From Bacteroidota bacterium (GTDB taxonomy: Bacteria > Bacteroidota > Bacteroidia > Chitinophagales > Chitinophagaceae), in assembly GCA_023426425.1 (NCBI GenBank), contig JAFAAT010000234.1, positions 1 through 15,500 on the forward strand: DNA of 15,500 nucleotides, read 5' to 3'. Below, one piece after another: positions 6,073-14,470 of this stretch (positions are counted from its first letter, which is position 1; each line of letters opens with the position of its first letter). The notes under the pieces are model-generated. The model had not been told where the DNA came from and searched no databases. It saw only the letters and a list, made by a program, of their open reading frames with translations. The translations under genes were made by a program, and so were the position numbers.

Positions 6073-6482
6073 TTCTCCTGAAGGACAATACCTTCAGCGC
6101 TAAGGCTGGCCCTGGCAGCGGGCAGTTGCATGGTGCATTGTCCATCGAAAACAGCATTTGGCTCTATCTGCAAACGGCTGGTCTTCAGGTTGCCTGTAAT
6201 TTTTGATGTTGCCTTCAGAGAAAGAAGGTCTCCGGCGGTGATGTTGCCCTCCACAGTGCCGTGAATGTCGATATTGACAGCCTGAATATCGCCGACAACC
6301 TTTCCTGTAGAGATAATGACCACTTTTGAATTGCAGAAGATATTGCCCTGAACGGTTCCGTCGATACGGATATCACCGTCGGATTCAATATCACCTCTGA
6401 CACGCAGCCCCTCAGCCAGAATGCTGACCTTGTCGGCAATAGCAGCAATTTTTTTCTCTTTTTCCTTTTTACCAGGGAACAT
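6069..6482 (-). CDS. Bactofilin (polymer-forming cytoskeletal protein)
   Basis: A 137-residue bactofilin (formerly DUF583). Such proteins self-assemble without nucleotide into filaments, often at the inner membrane, and organise cell shape or wall synthesis. A short basic N-terminus (MFPGKKEKEKK) is followed by a beta-helix-like core from about residue 20 to 115, built of hydrophobic-Gly repeats such as LRVRGDIESDGDIRIDGTVQGNI and DIHGTVEGNITAGD. The tail is short. The start ATG at 6480-6482 is the only one in frame before the core. It is divergent from yidC by 151 bases and overlaps the GSCFA gene by 4 bases at its 3' end. No M23 peptidase gene, a frequent bactofilin neighbour, is adjacent. 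Confidence 0.92.
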   Translation of the reverse strand: MFPGKKEKEKKIAAIADKVSILAEGLRVRGDIESDGDIRIDGTVQGNIFCNSKVVIISTGKVVGDIQAVNIDIHGTVEGNITAGDLLSLKATSKITGNLKTSRLQIEPNAVFDGQCTMQLPAARASLSAEGIVLQEN

Positions 6483-6606
6483 ATGATCGCTTTAATGGTT
6501 AGGAATTGCGGTGCCAAAGGATAGGGCACACCCGGGTATTAGTGGGTAAATATAAGCAGAATTGCGCAGGAGGCCGGTCTTCCCTGCCCAACTATTCCAA
6601 TTTCCA

Positions 6607-6614
6607 TACCTTTG
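6607..6614 (+). promoter_or_regulatory. Putative -7 element of the yidC promoter
   Basis: TACCTTTG matches the TAnnTTTG consensus exactly and lies 19 bases before the yidC ATG. A good TTTG -33 element is not visible at the expected distance (about 6582-6590), so confidence is moderate. The leader would be only about 14 bases. Confidence 0.45.
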
Positions 6615-6633
6615 CACCCAATTTTTCCCCTAA

Positions 6634-8442
6634 ATGGATCGTAATCAGATAATAGGTTTTTCCCTGTTGGCAGCCTTGCTGATAGGTTATATCGTGTATA
6701 ACAACAGTGCGCAGCAGGAATACCTGGAGCAGAAACGTGCGGACTCTATCGCTCACGCAAAAGCTCACCCGCGCCCGTTGGCCGACACTGCCAGGGTAGT
6801 GCAGCAACAGGCAATTGACACGCTGAATGATTCATTGAGAAACACCCTTCCTGCCGCTTACCGTGGTTCGGCGCAGGATGTGGTTCTGGAAAATGATAAG
6901 CTGGCGCTGAAGTTCTCTACCAAAGGCGCTTACCCCGTTAGCGCGCAGATTAAAGGCTATCAGACATACAGCCAGGATTCATTGATATTGTTTTCAGGAG
7001 AAGGAAATCAGCTAAGCATTGTACTGCCAGTGAACAACGGTAGTGTGGCAACTTCCGACTTGTACTTTACACCTGCCACCAAAACTGCGGAAAACGGGGA
7101 CAAGATTTTGTCGTTCACTGCCGACCTGGGAGAGGGTAAGGCCGTGAATATGAGCTACACCCTGCCAAAGGACGAATACATGATGAAGGTGAACATTTCC
7201 ACCTCCGGCATGCCCGCGCAGAGCTATGTAGTGAACTGGGAAACAAAAACCCTGCACACCGAAAGGGATATAGTGAACGAGCGTACCAACGCACAGGTGT
7301 ACTATAAGTTTATGGATGGTGACAAAGACTACTTCACTATCTCTGAAGAGGACAATGAAACACTGGAACAGCGTGTGCATTGGGTGGGCTTCAAAATGCA
7401 CTTCTTCAATAGCTCGCTGATTGCTAAGGAAGGGTTCACGAAAGCTGATATCAAGACCACTACTTCTCTCGACAGCAATTTTGTGGCAAGGAACAGAACA
7501 ACTTTCACGCTTCCGGCTACAGCTGGTACCAATCAGTCGGCAGACCTCAACTGGTATATTGGTCCGAATCACTACAGCACGCTCCGTTCTTACAATATAG
7601 ATCTGGATGATATGGTGCCGCTGGGCTATGGCATCATGGCATTTGTGAAGTATATCAACAAGCTGTTAATCATCCCGATCTTCAATGTATTGAGCAGCTT
7701 CATTGGAAACTATGGTATCATCATCATGCTGATGACTGTGATTATCCGTCTGATTCTTTCGTTCTTCACGTATAAGTCTTACCTCTCTGCCGCCAAGATG
7801 CGGGTGCTGAAGCCGGAGATTGACGAGCTAAGAGCTAAGTATGGCGATGATCAGCAGAAGTTTGGCATGGAGCAGATGAAGCTTTTCAGAACAGCAGGTG
7901 TCAATCCGCTTGGCGGGTGTTTGCCCACACTTTTCCAGCTGCCGATTCTCTTTGCCATGTTCTACTTCTTCCCGTCATCGATAGAACTGCGGCAGGAGTC
8001 ATTCCTATGGGCTGATGATTTGTCGACTTATGATAGTATCGCGAATCTGCCTTTCAATATCCCATTCTATGGCAGCCACGTGAGCCTGTTCACCCTGTTG
8101 ATGACTGCCTCGAGCTTGTTCCTGGCGCTTTACAACAGGAATATGACTGCCCAGGATCCGAACAACCCCATGCTGAAATGGATGCCATATATCTTCCCCT
8201 TCCTGCTGATTGGTGTGTTCAATAAGATGGCAGCGGCGCTGACGTTCTACTATTTCTTCTCCAACATGATCAGTATTGCGCAGCAGTTTATCATACAGAA
8301 GTATATCATTGACGAGGACAAGATCCACGCTCAGATCCAGGAGAACAAAAACAAGCCGGCCACACCATCCAAATGGCAGGCGAAAATAGAGCAGATGCAA
8401 AAAGCTCAAATGGAAAAAATGAAGCAACCGAAAAAGAAATAA
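6634..8442 (+). CDS. yidC: Membrane protein insertase YidC
   Basis: Inserts and folds inner-membrane proteins, alone or with SecYEG. Its 602 residues fit the Gram-negative type with a large periplasmic domain. The first membrane segment is at residues 6-22 (IIGFSLLAALLIGYIVY). The periplasmic beta-rich domain runs from about 60 to 335. The conserved C-terminal YidC/Oxa1 core from about 340 on has five hydrophobic segments and ends in FNKMAAALTFYYFFSNMISIAQQ. Arg372, in the segment IIIMLMTVIIRLILSF, corresponds to the conserved hydrophilic-groove arginine. The motif AGVNPLGGCLPTLFQLPILFAMF is typical. The tail is strongly basic (KMKQPKKK), as expected for ribosome contact. It is divergent from the bactofilin gene and ends in a terminator. 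Confidence 0.97.
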   Translation: MDRNQIIGFSLLAALLIGYIVYNNSAQQEYLEQKRADSIAHAKAHPRPLADTARVVQQQAIDTLNDSLRNTLPAAYRGSAQDVVLENDKLALKFSTKGAYPVSAQIKGYQTYSQDSLILFSGEGNQLSIVLPVNNGSVATSDLYFTPATKTAENGDKILSFTADLGEGKAVNMSYTLPKDEYMMKVNISTSGMPAQSYVVNWETKTLHTERDIVNERTNAQVYYKFMDGDKDYFTISEEDNETLEQRVHWVGFKMHFFNSSLIAKEGFTKADIKTTTSLDSNFVARNRTTFTLPATAGTNQSADLNWYIGPNHYSTLRSYNIDLDDMVPLGYGIMAFVKYINKLLIIPIFNVLSSFIGNYGIIIMLMTVIIRLILSFFTYKSYLSAAKMRVLKPEIDELRAKYGDDQQKFGMEQMKLFRTAGVNPLGGCLPTLFQLPILFAMFYFFPSSIELRQESFLWADDLSTYDSIANLPFNIPFYGSHVSLFTLLMTASSLFLALYNRNMTAQDPNNPMLKWMPYIFPFLLIGVFNKMAAALTFYYFFSNMISIAQQFIIQKYIIDEDKIHAQIQENKNKPATPSKWQAKIEQMQKAQMEKMKQPKKK

Positions 8443-8446
8443 AAAC

Positions 8447-8476
8447 AAAAAGCTGTCTCCCGGGAGGCAGCTTTTT
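8447..8476 (+). terminator. Intrinsic terminator of yidC
   Basis: Stem 8447-8459 with 8464-8476 (AAAAAGCTGTCTC against GGGGCAGCTTTTTT-like arm with one G-T pair), loop CCGG, followed by a T-run to 8477. It begins 5 bases after the yidC stop codon. Confidence 0.88.
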
Positions 8477-8477
8477 T

Positions 8478-8700
8478 GTTTAAGGCTTGTTGGAGGAGAC
8501 GCTCGGCTCTAAATAGATCCGAAATCCTGATAGTTCGGGAGAAGCTTTTCTTATAATACATTTTTGCGATTCTCACTCCTCTTTAGGCGCATTTAAAACC
8601 AGCTTTCCGCATCTGGCGCGGCTTCCATCGGAACCGTCCACCCTATTTGTCGTAACATTTTTCGCCTGCTTACATACTTGCACCACCAATGATGTAAAGC
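8478..8700. other. Intergenic region upstream of the padR regulatory sites
   Basis: About 220 bases without a supported gene. The only structure I see is a weak hairpin, TCCTGA (8525-8530), loop TAGT, TCGGGA (8535-8540), with one G-T pair and no T-run directly after. The rest shows nothing I can name. Confidence 0.5.
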
Positions 8701-8702
8701 CC

Positions 8703-8817
8703 ACAGTACTGCCAGGGTAAAAATACTGTCGTTAGATTGGTACTTTGTTTTGCATAGTACTGTAACTTTACTATGTTTGCTCCGGAAATGAATCAAAATA
8801 CCATAGTATGAACATAG
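8703..8817. promoter_or_regulatory. Putative PadR operator: repeated CATAGTA / TACTGT dyads
   Basis: A perfect inverted repeat CATAGTA (8753-8759), 9-base spacer, TACTATG (8769-8775) lies between the -33 and -7 elements and overlaps the latter. A third CATAGTA is at 8802-8808, running into the start codon, and CATAG recurs at 8813-8817. Related boxes form a wider dyad upstream, ACAGTA (8703-8708) and TACTGT (8724-8729), and TACTGT recurs at 8758-8763. PadR-family repressors commonly bind dyads in their own promoters, so autoregulation is likely by inference. Confidence 0.6.
8749..8779 (+). promoter_or_regulatory. Bacteroidota-type promoter of the padR operon
   Basis: TTTG (8749-8752), a 19-base spacer and TATGTTTG (8772-8779) match both elements of the Bacteroidota consensus (TTTG, 17-23 bases, TAnnTTTG). 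The predicted transcription start is near 8786, giving a leader of about 22 bases. The dyad boxes sit directly on this promoter. Confidence 0.75.
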
Positions 8818-9191
8818 AAAACACACAGAGCCAGATGCGCAAGGGCATCCTTGAATTCTGCATACTCTCTGTGATAAGAAGAGGTGAAGCCTACCCGAGT
8901 GATATAGTGGACGAAATGAAACAGGCTAAGCTGCTGGTTTTGGAAGGAACACTCTACCCATTGTTGACTCGTCTGAAGAACGCCGGGATGCTGTCGTACA
9001 GATGGGTTGAGAGTAGTTCCGGGCCGCCACGCAAATACTTCTCTCTCACAGAAAAAGGGCTGGCTTTTTACCAGGAATTGGAACAAACCTGGAATGAGCT
9101 CTCCGATGCAGTAAACGCATTAAAAGACAAAAAGCAGTCACTGCCTGCTATCTCGAATGACAACGATGCAGTTCAAAACTCAAATGCTTAA
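8808..9191 (+). CDS. PadR-family transcriptional regulator
   Basis: A 127-residue winged-helix regulator, probably a repressor of its own operon. The N-terminal part MRKGILEFCILSVIRRGEAYPSDIVDEM (about residues 10-37), the recognition helix region EGTLYPLLTRLKNAGML (46-62) and the wing GPPRKYFSLTEKG (72-84) are diagnostic of PadR. The C-terminal helix is short, as in the PadR-s2 type, and the last 20 residues are polar and probably disordered. The ATG at 8808 is 22 bases from the predicted transcription start. It lies two bases before the PspC-domain gene, so the two are surely co-transcribed, a pairing often seen in Bacteroidota. The inducer is unknown; a membrane or antibiotic stress signal is a guess from context. 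Confidence 0.92.
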   Translation: MNIENTQSQMRKGILEFCILSVIRRGEAYPSDIVDEMKQAKLLVLEGTLYPLLTRLKNAGMLSYRWVESSSGPPRKYFSLTEKGLAFYQELEQTWNELSDAVNALKDKKQSLPAISNDNDAVQNSNA

Positions 9192-9193
9192 CA

Positions 9194-11152
9194 ATGAAAA
9201 AAATTATCAACATAAACTTCCAGGGCCGGGCACTACCTATTGAAGAAACAGCCTACGAAATTCTCAAGCAATACGTCGATCGGCTCAGAGCCTACTTCTC
9301 CCAGGAAGAAGGCGGTGCTGAAATCATCAATGATATAGAGAGCCGCATTGCAGAACTGTTTAACGACCGGATTAAGCGCGGCGCCAGCTGTATTTCTGAC
9401 GACGATGTGCGGGACGTCATTGCAAGTATCGGTAGCCCTGAGGATCTTGAGGCTGCAGAACAGGAGGATGCAGCCTCAGCAGGACAATCCGGCGGACAGC
9501 AGTCCTATTCAAATACCGCTCACCGAAGCAGGGGCAGGTTTTACAGGAATGAGGACGACAAGATCCTGGGGGGCGTATGCAGCGGCATTGCCCAACACCT
9601 GGGAATAGACCCGGTAGTCGTACGCGTGATCTTTGTGCTGCTTGGCGGGGCATTGTTCTGGGTATATGTACTCCTATGGATCATAGTCCCATCCCAGAGC
9701 CTCAATTCGAAAGCAACCAAGCGCCTCTACCGCAACCCGGACGACAAGGTGATTGCCGGAGTATGTGGCGGTCTCGCAGCCTATTTTCATGTGGACACCT
9801 GGATAGTCAGACTGATCTTCGCAGTACCCTTAGTTCTAAGTGTACTTTCAGGAGGCCTTACCGCCTGGATGTGGGATTGGGACGATTTCGGATTTGGACC
9901 GGGCATTCTTACCGGCTCCCTCAGCAGCACCATGTTCATCTGCTACATTATTCTCTGGATTGCCGTTCCCTACGCCACTACTGCCGCAGAGAAGCTGGAA
10001 ATGCGTGGCGAAAAAGTCAACCTCAACTCTATCAGGGACACCGTAAAAGACGGGTTGGACAACCTCAAGAACCGCGCTGAAGGCTGGTCTAAGGAAGTAG
10101 AGGAAAGTGCGCGCAGAATGTCGGCAGGTTCTTCTCAACACTTTAGTTCCGGTTCAAGGAACAGCGGTGGTCTTGGCCGGGTGATAGGCGTACTATTCAA
10201 AGCATTTTTCTTCCTCGTTGCCGGAATAGGTGCAATGGCACTGCTGGGGGTGTTCCTGGGTCTCATGTTTGGAGGCGTGGCAATCCTTCCGCTCACGGAA
10301 TTTCTTTTTGAAGCATCCTGGCAATACCTGCTCGCCTGGGGTGGTGCGGCTCTTCTCATTGGTGTGCCTCTGCTGGCATTAATCACCTGGCTCGTTCGTC
10401 GACTCATAGGTACACGTACCAGGAACCACTACTTTGGCTATATCTACACTGGCCTGTGGATTTTGGGATTGATCGCAGTAGTCACAGTCACCGCTTCCGT
10501 AGTTAATGAGTTCCGCACCCGCGCCAGCGTGGAAGAACAGCAGGCAATTGTGCAACCTGCAACAGATAAGCTCTACTTCACAGTGAGAGATGATTTCCGT
10601 TCCCGCCTGGGACATTATCATAGTGAGTGGTTTGGCAACTGGGATGTGGATGATGCACCATTCTACGGTCTTAACCGCGATTCCATTCTCCTGAATACCG
10701 TTAGGGTGGACGTAGCCCGTAGCAATGACTCACTATTCCGTATTTACAAGGTCAGGTTTAGCAGGAGTGAAAATGCAGCAGAGGCAAAACGCTTGGCAGA
10801 GCGGGTAGATTTCCAGATCATGCAGACGGACAGTCTGATCCAGTTGCCGAGAGGTTTCGTGATAAACAACAAAGACAAATTCAGAAACCAGCAGGTACTG
10901 ATCGTGGTAGAAGTGCCCGTAGGTAAGAAAATCCAGTTCGACCCCAGCATGGATGACTACGACTGGTTCACCATTCGCAGCCGACACAAAAACTTCAATG
11001 TCACCTGGGAAGATGTCTTCGACTACCGGCTGGACAGGGAGTATATAATGACGCCATCCGGGCTGGAGTTGACAGATAATGCTTCAGAAACAGAACTGCC
11101 GGATGCAGATAGTATGGAGAACAGAAGTGAAGACACAGTGTTAATCCTGTAG
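9194..11152 (+). CDS. Membrane protein with two PspC domains
   Basis: A 652-residue inner-membrane protein. Residues 1-92 form a soluble helical domain (IINDIESRIAELFNDR, ISDDDVRDVIASIGSPEDLEAA) resembling the HAAS-type region of stress-linked membrane proteins. Two PspC domains follow: 115-167 (FYRNEDDKILGGVCSGIAQHLGID, then a membrane segment ending WIIVPS) and 176-261 (LYRNPDDKVIAGVCGGLAAYFHVD, ending WIAVPY). Further membrane segments are at about 329-361, 378-400 and 414-437. The last 215 residues are hydrophilic, probably periplasmic and beta-rich, with an acidic tail. PspC domains are known from the phage-shock envelope response, so a role in sensing or buffering membrane stress is likely but inferred. 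It is 2 bases after padR and probably controlled by it. Confidence 0.88.
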   Translation: MKKIININFQGRALPIEETAYEILKQYVDRLRAYFSQEEGGAEIINDIESRIAELFNDRIKRGASCISDDDVRDVIASIGSPEDLEAAEQEDAASAGQSGGQQSYSNTAHRSRGRFYRNEDDKILGGVCSGIAQHLGIDPVVVRVIFVLLGGALFWVYVLLWIIVPSQSLNSKATKRLYRNPDDKVIAGVCGGLAAYFHVDTWIVRLIFAVPLVLSVLSGGLTAWMWDWDDFGFGPGILTGSLSSTMFICYIILWIAVPYATTAAEKLEMRGEKVNLNSIRDTVKDGLDNLKNRAEGWSKEVEESARRMSAGSSQHFSSGSRNSGGLGRVIGVLFKAFFFLVAGIGAMALLGVFLGLMFGGVAILPLTEFLFEASWQYLLAWGGAALLIGVPLLALITWLVRRLIGTRTRNHYFGYIYTGLWILGLIAVVTVTASVVNEFRTRASVEEQQAIVQPATDKLYFTVRDDFRSRLGHYHSEWFGNWDVDDAPFYGLNRDSILLNTVRVDVARSNDSLFRIYKVRFSRSENAAEAKRLAERVDFQIMQTDSLIQLPRGFVINNKDKFRNQQVLIVVEVPVGKKIQFDPSMDDYDWFTIRSRHKNFNVTWEDVFDYRLDREYIMTPSGLELTDNASETELPDADSMENRSEDTVLIL

Positions 11153-11188
11153 CAGCTATTGGCTGAGCAACCTAACTTCAGTGCAACT

Positions 11189-11947
11189 ATGAACGACAGC
11201 ACGAAACGCTTTAGCGACCGGGTGGAGGACTATGTGAAATACAGACCAGGCTATCCGTCAGAGCTGGCAGATTATCTGCACAGCCGATGGGGCCTGGACT
11301 CTGGTGCAGTAGTGGCCGATGTGGGTGCCGGCACGGGAATTTCCTCCAGCCTGTTCCTCCGGAGGCGGCATCCTGTATTTGCCATTGAGCCCAATACAGA
11401 AATGCGTGAGAAGGCCATTGAACTGCTGGGGATGCAGCCACTATTCAGCGCCTTGAATGGTACTGCAGAATCCACAGGTCTTGATGACGAGACCATTGAC
11501 CTTATCGTAGCTGGTCAGGCCTTTCATTGGTTCGACCAGGTAGCGACCAGGAAAGAGTTTCAAAGAATACTGAAACCTGGAGGAGTGGTAGCCCTGATCT
11601 GGAATGAAAGATTGACAGAAGAGGGTTTTGCTGCCGACTACGACTCTTTCATCATCCGGCACGCTACAGACTATACCAAAGTGGATCATAGAAACATATC
11701 ACCCGAGGAGATTAGCCAATTCTTCAGTCCACATATTTGTGACTACAAGGCCTTTCCTAATTCACAAACCTTCGACATGCAAGGTCTGTTAGGCCGTCTG
11801 GCCTCTTCTTCCTACATCCCTCCTCGCGACACACCCGAGTTTAAGAAAATGGAAGCTGACCTCTACGCCCTGTTCCACCAGTATCAACTAGATGGAATCA
11901 TAACTATCAGGTACGAAACGAAAGTTTTTAGCGGCCGCCTGAAATAG
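11189..11947 (+). CDS. Class I SAM-dependent methyltransferase
   Basis: A 252-residue cytoplasmic methyltransferase of the Methyltransf_11/25 type with unknown substrate. SAM motif I is VADVGAGTG (residues 42-50), the acidic ribose-binding residue is Glu67 in FAIEPN, AGQAFHWFD (108-116) is motif IV-like and LKPGGVVALIWNE (128-140) is the post-motif. The N-terminal RFSDRVEDYVKYRPGYP is typical of a widespread uncharacterised subgroup. The frame continues upstream to a TTG at 11159, but the ATG at 11189 gives the usual N-terminus and I prefer it. It follows the PspC gene by 36 bases on the same strand and may be read through from it, though I see no functional link. A terminator after it is uncertain. 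Confidence 0.88.
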   Translation: MNDSTKRFSDRVEDYVKYRPGYPSELADYLHSRWGLDSGAVVADVGAGTGISSSLFLRRRHPVFAIEPNTEMREKAIELLGMQPLFSALNGTAESTGLDDETIDLIVAGQAFHWFDQVATRKEFQRILKPGGVVALIWNERLTEEGFAADYDSFIIRHATDYTKVDHRNISPEEISQFFSPHICDYKAFPNSQTFDMQGLLGRLASSSYIPPRDTPEFKKMEADLYALFHQYQLDGIITIRYETKVFSGRLK

Positions 11948-11973
11948 TTGCACATCTTCAAACTGGCAAAAGC

Positions 11974-11991
11974 GATTTGATTTTTCAAATC
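11974..11991. repeat. Short AT-rich inverted repeat after the methyltransferase gene
   Basis: GATTTGA (11974-11980), loop TTTT, TCAAATC (11985-11991). It lies 27 bases after the stop codon and could be a weak transcript end, but no T-run follows on the plus strand. Confidence 0.4.
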
Positions 11992-12105
11992 AAACCACTA
12001 TCTTGAGAACCGTTTTTTTAGCTTTTTAACACACCTGAAATTTTTTAAGAAGCTTTCGTTTCAATAGGGGTAAATGGTTCAAGAGCTTTCGTGCCGGAAC
12101 CAGAA

Positions 12106-12127
12106 GGGCTGGTCTTTCGACCAGCCC
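12106..12127. terminator. Putative terminator between the methyltransferase and tamL genes
   Basis: Stem GGGCTGGTC (12106-12114) with GACCAGCCC (12119-12127), 9 bp and GC-rich, loop TTTC. It lies 27 bases after the tamL stop on the minus strand. The T-runs on both sides are short (CTTATT on plus, TTCT on minus), so efficiency is uncertain. It is the best candidate terminator between these convergent genes. Confidence 0.6.
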
Positions 12128-12153
12128 CTTATTAGAGCAGTTCACTCAAAGAA

Positions 12154-14469
12154 TTAGAAAGGATATCCGATAGCCAGGTTAAAGATCAGGTTGTCCTGCC
12201 TCCAGTCCTTTTCGCCCGGTCTGAAGTCGTCAAATACTAGTCTGTTTCCCTCCTCCAGCCAGGGTTTTCTGATCGGCCAGGCAAGGTCTAGACGCACTGT
12301 AAGGATTTCGAAGTCAAAGCGAAGCCCGAAGCCCGCATCAACAGCAAGCTCGTTATAGAAGTTGCCAGTGAACTTTCCTCCCGGGAATCTTGGGTCCTCA
12401 TTGGCAAGCCAGATGTTTCCTGCATCCACGAAGATGGCGCCATTCAGGAACTGATACAGATGTTTACGAAGTTCTGTGTTGATCTCAAGCTTGATATCGC
12501 CAAGTGTCTCTATAAACGTTTCAGTTCCCGGAGCACCATCCCTGTTGATGTAACGCTCATTGAAGGTTCCCGGACCCACAAGCCGTGCACGGAATCCCCG
12601 GAGACTGCTTGCGCCTCCGCTAAAGAACTGTTTGATATTTGGAAGTTGCCTGCTATTGCCATATGGATGACCATACCCGATTATGATCCTGTTCGCCCAG
12701 ATGTCGTTCTTGTGTGCGCCATAGTTTCTGTAGTATCTGCCATCTACCTGCATCTTCATGTACTGCGCATATTCGATACCGAAGATTTCCTTTCTGTTTT
12801 GCTGCGAAGCCCCTTGGAATAGTCCAAGCAGGTTGCCCGAAAAGTCAACAAGGCCGTTGAAGTAAAAATTATTTCTTCTCAGACCAGCCGCCTGTCCATT
12901 AAAGGTGTACTCATAGGAAGGGCCGATTATCAGTCCATTAAATATCAGGTTGCTGAAGTTCAATTCACCTACAGTTGGCACACCCAGTGTATCTGTGCGC
13001 ACATAGTTGACATTGACCGGGAAAAGCAAATGCTCTTTCCGGATATCCTCTTTCCAGGTATAACCATACCTCACTCTTGCAGAATGGATTCTATAGAGCG
13101 CTCTGCGCAATGAAATGTCGTATCCGGCACGGATTGTAGTGCGGGGAATGAACATGCTGGAGGGTACCACATCAAAAAAAGGAACGAGGAATCTTGGTAC
13201 ATCAAGCCCAACCTCAGCTCCACCCTCGAATGTAGCAGGGCGCTTCACATTACCTCCAGCCTGCGCTTCATATCCTCCATGTAGGGATACCGTCAGGAGT
13301 TCTGCACCTCTAAGCGCATTCCGGTTGCGCCAACTAAGACGCGTTTGAGTTCCCATCCTGCTGTCGTTCTGAGAAGCAACACCTACTTCCAGTCGCAAAG
13401 ATTTCTTCGGATAGGGGGTAAGATAGTAGTAGACATCAAGCCTTGGGTCTACAGGGTTGTTGATAGGGTCAAAGCGGTTTTTCACAAACTTGAACGTACC
13501 CAGTGAAACTAACCGGTTCAGTGCAAGGTTCTGTTCTGTACGATTGTATATCTCCTCAGGCTTGAATTGCATCGCCTGATCGAAAACCCGCGGCTTGTAA
13601 GTGTTATTGGGATCAATCAGATAAAAACCGTTGTGGAAGGTTGCATTCTCCTTCAGCGTGTCTTCACGGTCTCCTGTCAGCCGAAAATTAGGGTAGACAA
13701 AAACATTATTGATACGATACACATAGTACACCTCTTCTGAGGTCTCTTCATGCTTTGCCCTCACGTGCATGTCCACCTGGTGATTACCTACAGTGGTGTC
13801 TGTCAGCACAATAATATGATCGGGTTTGAAGTAATAGTAGCCTTTTTCACTTAACACTCTATCTATCCGTGCGCGCTCACCTTTGATCAGATCAAGGTTA
13901 TAAGGTAAGCCGGGTTGTAAAAGGCTGTTGCCTTTTGTGGCAGCCATGTCAATGCTGATCTGCGACGAGTCAATCGGAAACTCCACGTTTCTGATCTTGT
14001 ACTGTGGGCCGGTCCATACATCGAAGATTGCCTTAGTCTTACGTTTTTTAGTTTCTGTTCTGGACTCAATCTTCGGGAAGAAATAGCCCCGGTTTTCCAG
14101 GAGACCATTGATGGTTTCATTGTTTTCTTCCAGGTCGAAGGAGCTTGCAAGTACCGGAGGCTGACCCAGCTTCCGCAAGGTATTTCTAAAGAACCCGCGC
14201 TTACTCGTGTCGCCTGCCAGCGAGTAAAGCCCAAGCTGCACCCTCAACCCGAGTATCTTACTATTTTCCTTAGGCCTTATAGCTCCTTCAAGATCACGTT
14301 TCACTGTTTTCCTGTATCGCCGCTCTCCGTGCTCATCCTGAATATTAACATCGGCACCAATGTAGAGACTATCCCCTTCAGGCACCAGTCTGGTGGTCTT
14401 GCAGGAACAGGCAAAGGCAAGTAGAAATGCTAGTAGAAGTGTCCGATTCAGTGGTTCTTTCCGGATCAT
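12154..14469 (-). CDS. tamL: Translocation and assembly module lipoprotein TamL (BamA/TamA family)
   Basis: A 771-residue outer-membrane protein of the Omp85 superfamily, the Bacteroidota counterpart of TamA. It is thought to work with TamB in moving proteins or lipids to the outer membrane. The signal peptide LLLAFLLAFACSC ends in a lipobox (Cys21 or Cys23), so it is a lipoprotein, the feature that separates TamL from TamA. POTRA-like domains cover about residues 30-345 (GYFFPKIESRTE, GYYYFKPDHIIVL). A 16-stranded barrel is expected from about 350. The lid-loop motif LRGF is at 623-626 (SGGASSLRGF), and the chain ends in the aromatic NLAIGYPF, a barrel-assembly signal. The ATG is one base after the tamB stop, so translation is probably coupled. 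Confidence 0.92.
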   Translation of the reverse strand: MIRKEPLNRTLLLAFLLAFACSCKTTRLVPEGDSLYIGADVNIQDEHGERRYRKTVKRDLEGAIRPKENSKILGLRVQLGLYSLAGDTSKRGFFRNTLRKLGQPPVLASSFDLEENNETINGLLENRGYFFPKIESRTETKKRKTKAIFDVWTGPQYKIRNVEFPIDSSQISIDMAATKGNSLLQPGLPYNLDLIKGERARIDRVLSEKGYYYFKPDHIIVLTDTTVGNHQVDMHVRAKHEETSEEVYYVYRINNVFVYPNFRLTGDREDTLKENATFHNGFYLIDPNNTYKPRVFDQAMQFKPEEIYNRTEQNLALNRLVSLGTFKFVKNRFDPINNPVDPRLDVYYYLTPYPKKSLRLEVGVASQNDSRMGTQTRLSWRNRNALRGAELLTVSLHGGYEAQAGGNVKRPATFEGGAEVGLDVPRFLVPFFDVVPSSMFIPRTTIRAGYDISLRRALYRIHSARVRYGYTWKEDIRKEHLLFPVNVNYVRTDTLGVPTVGELNFSNLIFNGLIIGPSYEYTFNGQAAGLRRNNFYFNGLVDFSGNLLGLFQGASQQNRKEIFGIEYAQYMKMQVDGRYYRNYGAHKNDIWANRIIIGYGHPYGNSRQLPNIKQFFSGGASSLRGFRARLVGPGTFNERYINRDGAPGTETFIETLGDIKLEINTELRKHLYQFLNGAIFVDAGNIWLANEDPRFPGGKFTGNFYNELAVDAGFGLRFDFEILTVRLDLAWPIRKPWLEEGNRLVFDDFRPGEKDWRQDNLIFNLAIGYPF

Positions 14470-14470
14470 A

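Noticed and set aside
6515..6523. Possible minus-strand -7 element for the bactofilin gene (ATCCTTTG on the minus strand)
   Set aside because: It has AT where the consensus requires TA, and no -33 element lies at a suitable distance.
7012..7572. A 186-codon frame antisense to yidC
   Set aside because: It is a shadow of the well-supported yidC gene, and its product shows no domain or sensible composition.
12460..12822. A 120-codon plus-strand frame inside tamL
   Set aside because: It is antisense to the conserved barrel-coding part of tamL and has no recognisable protein features.
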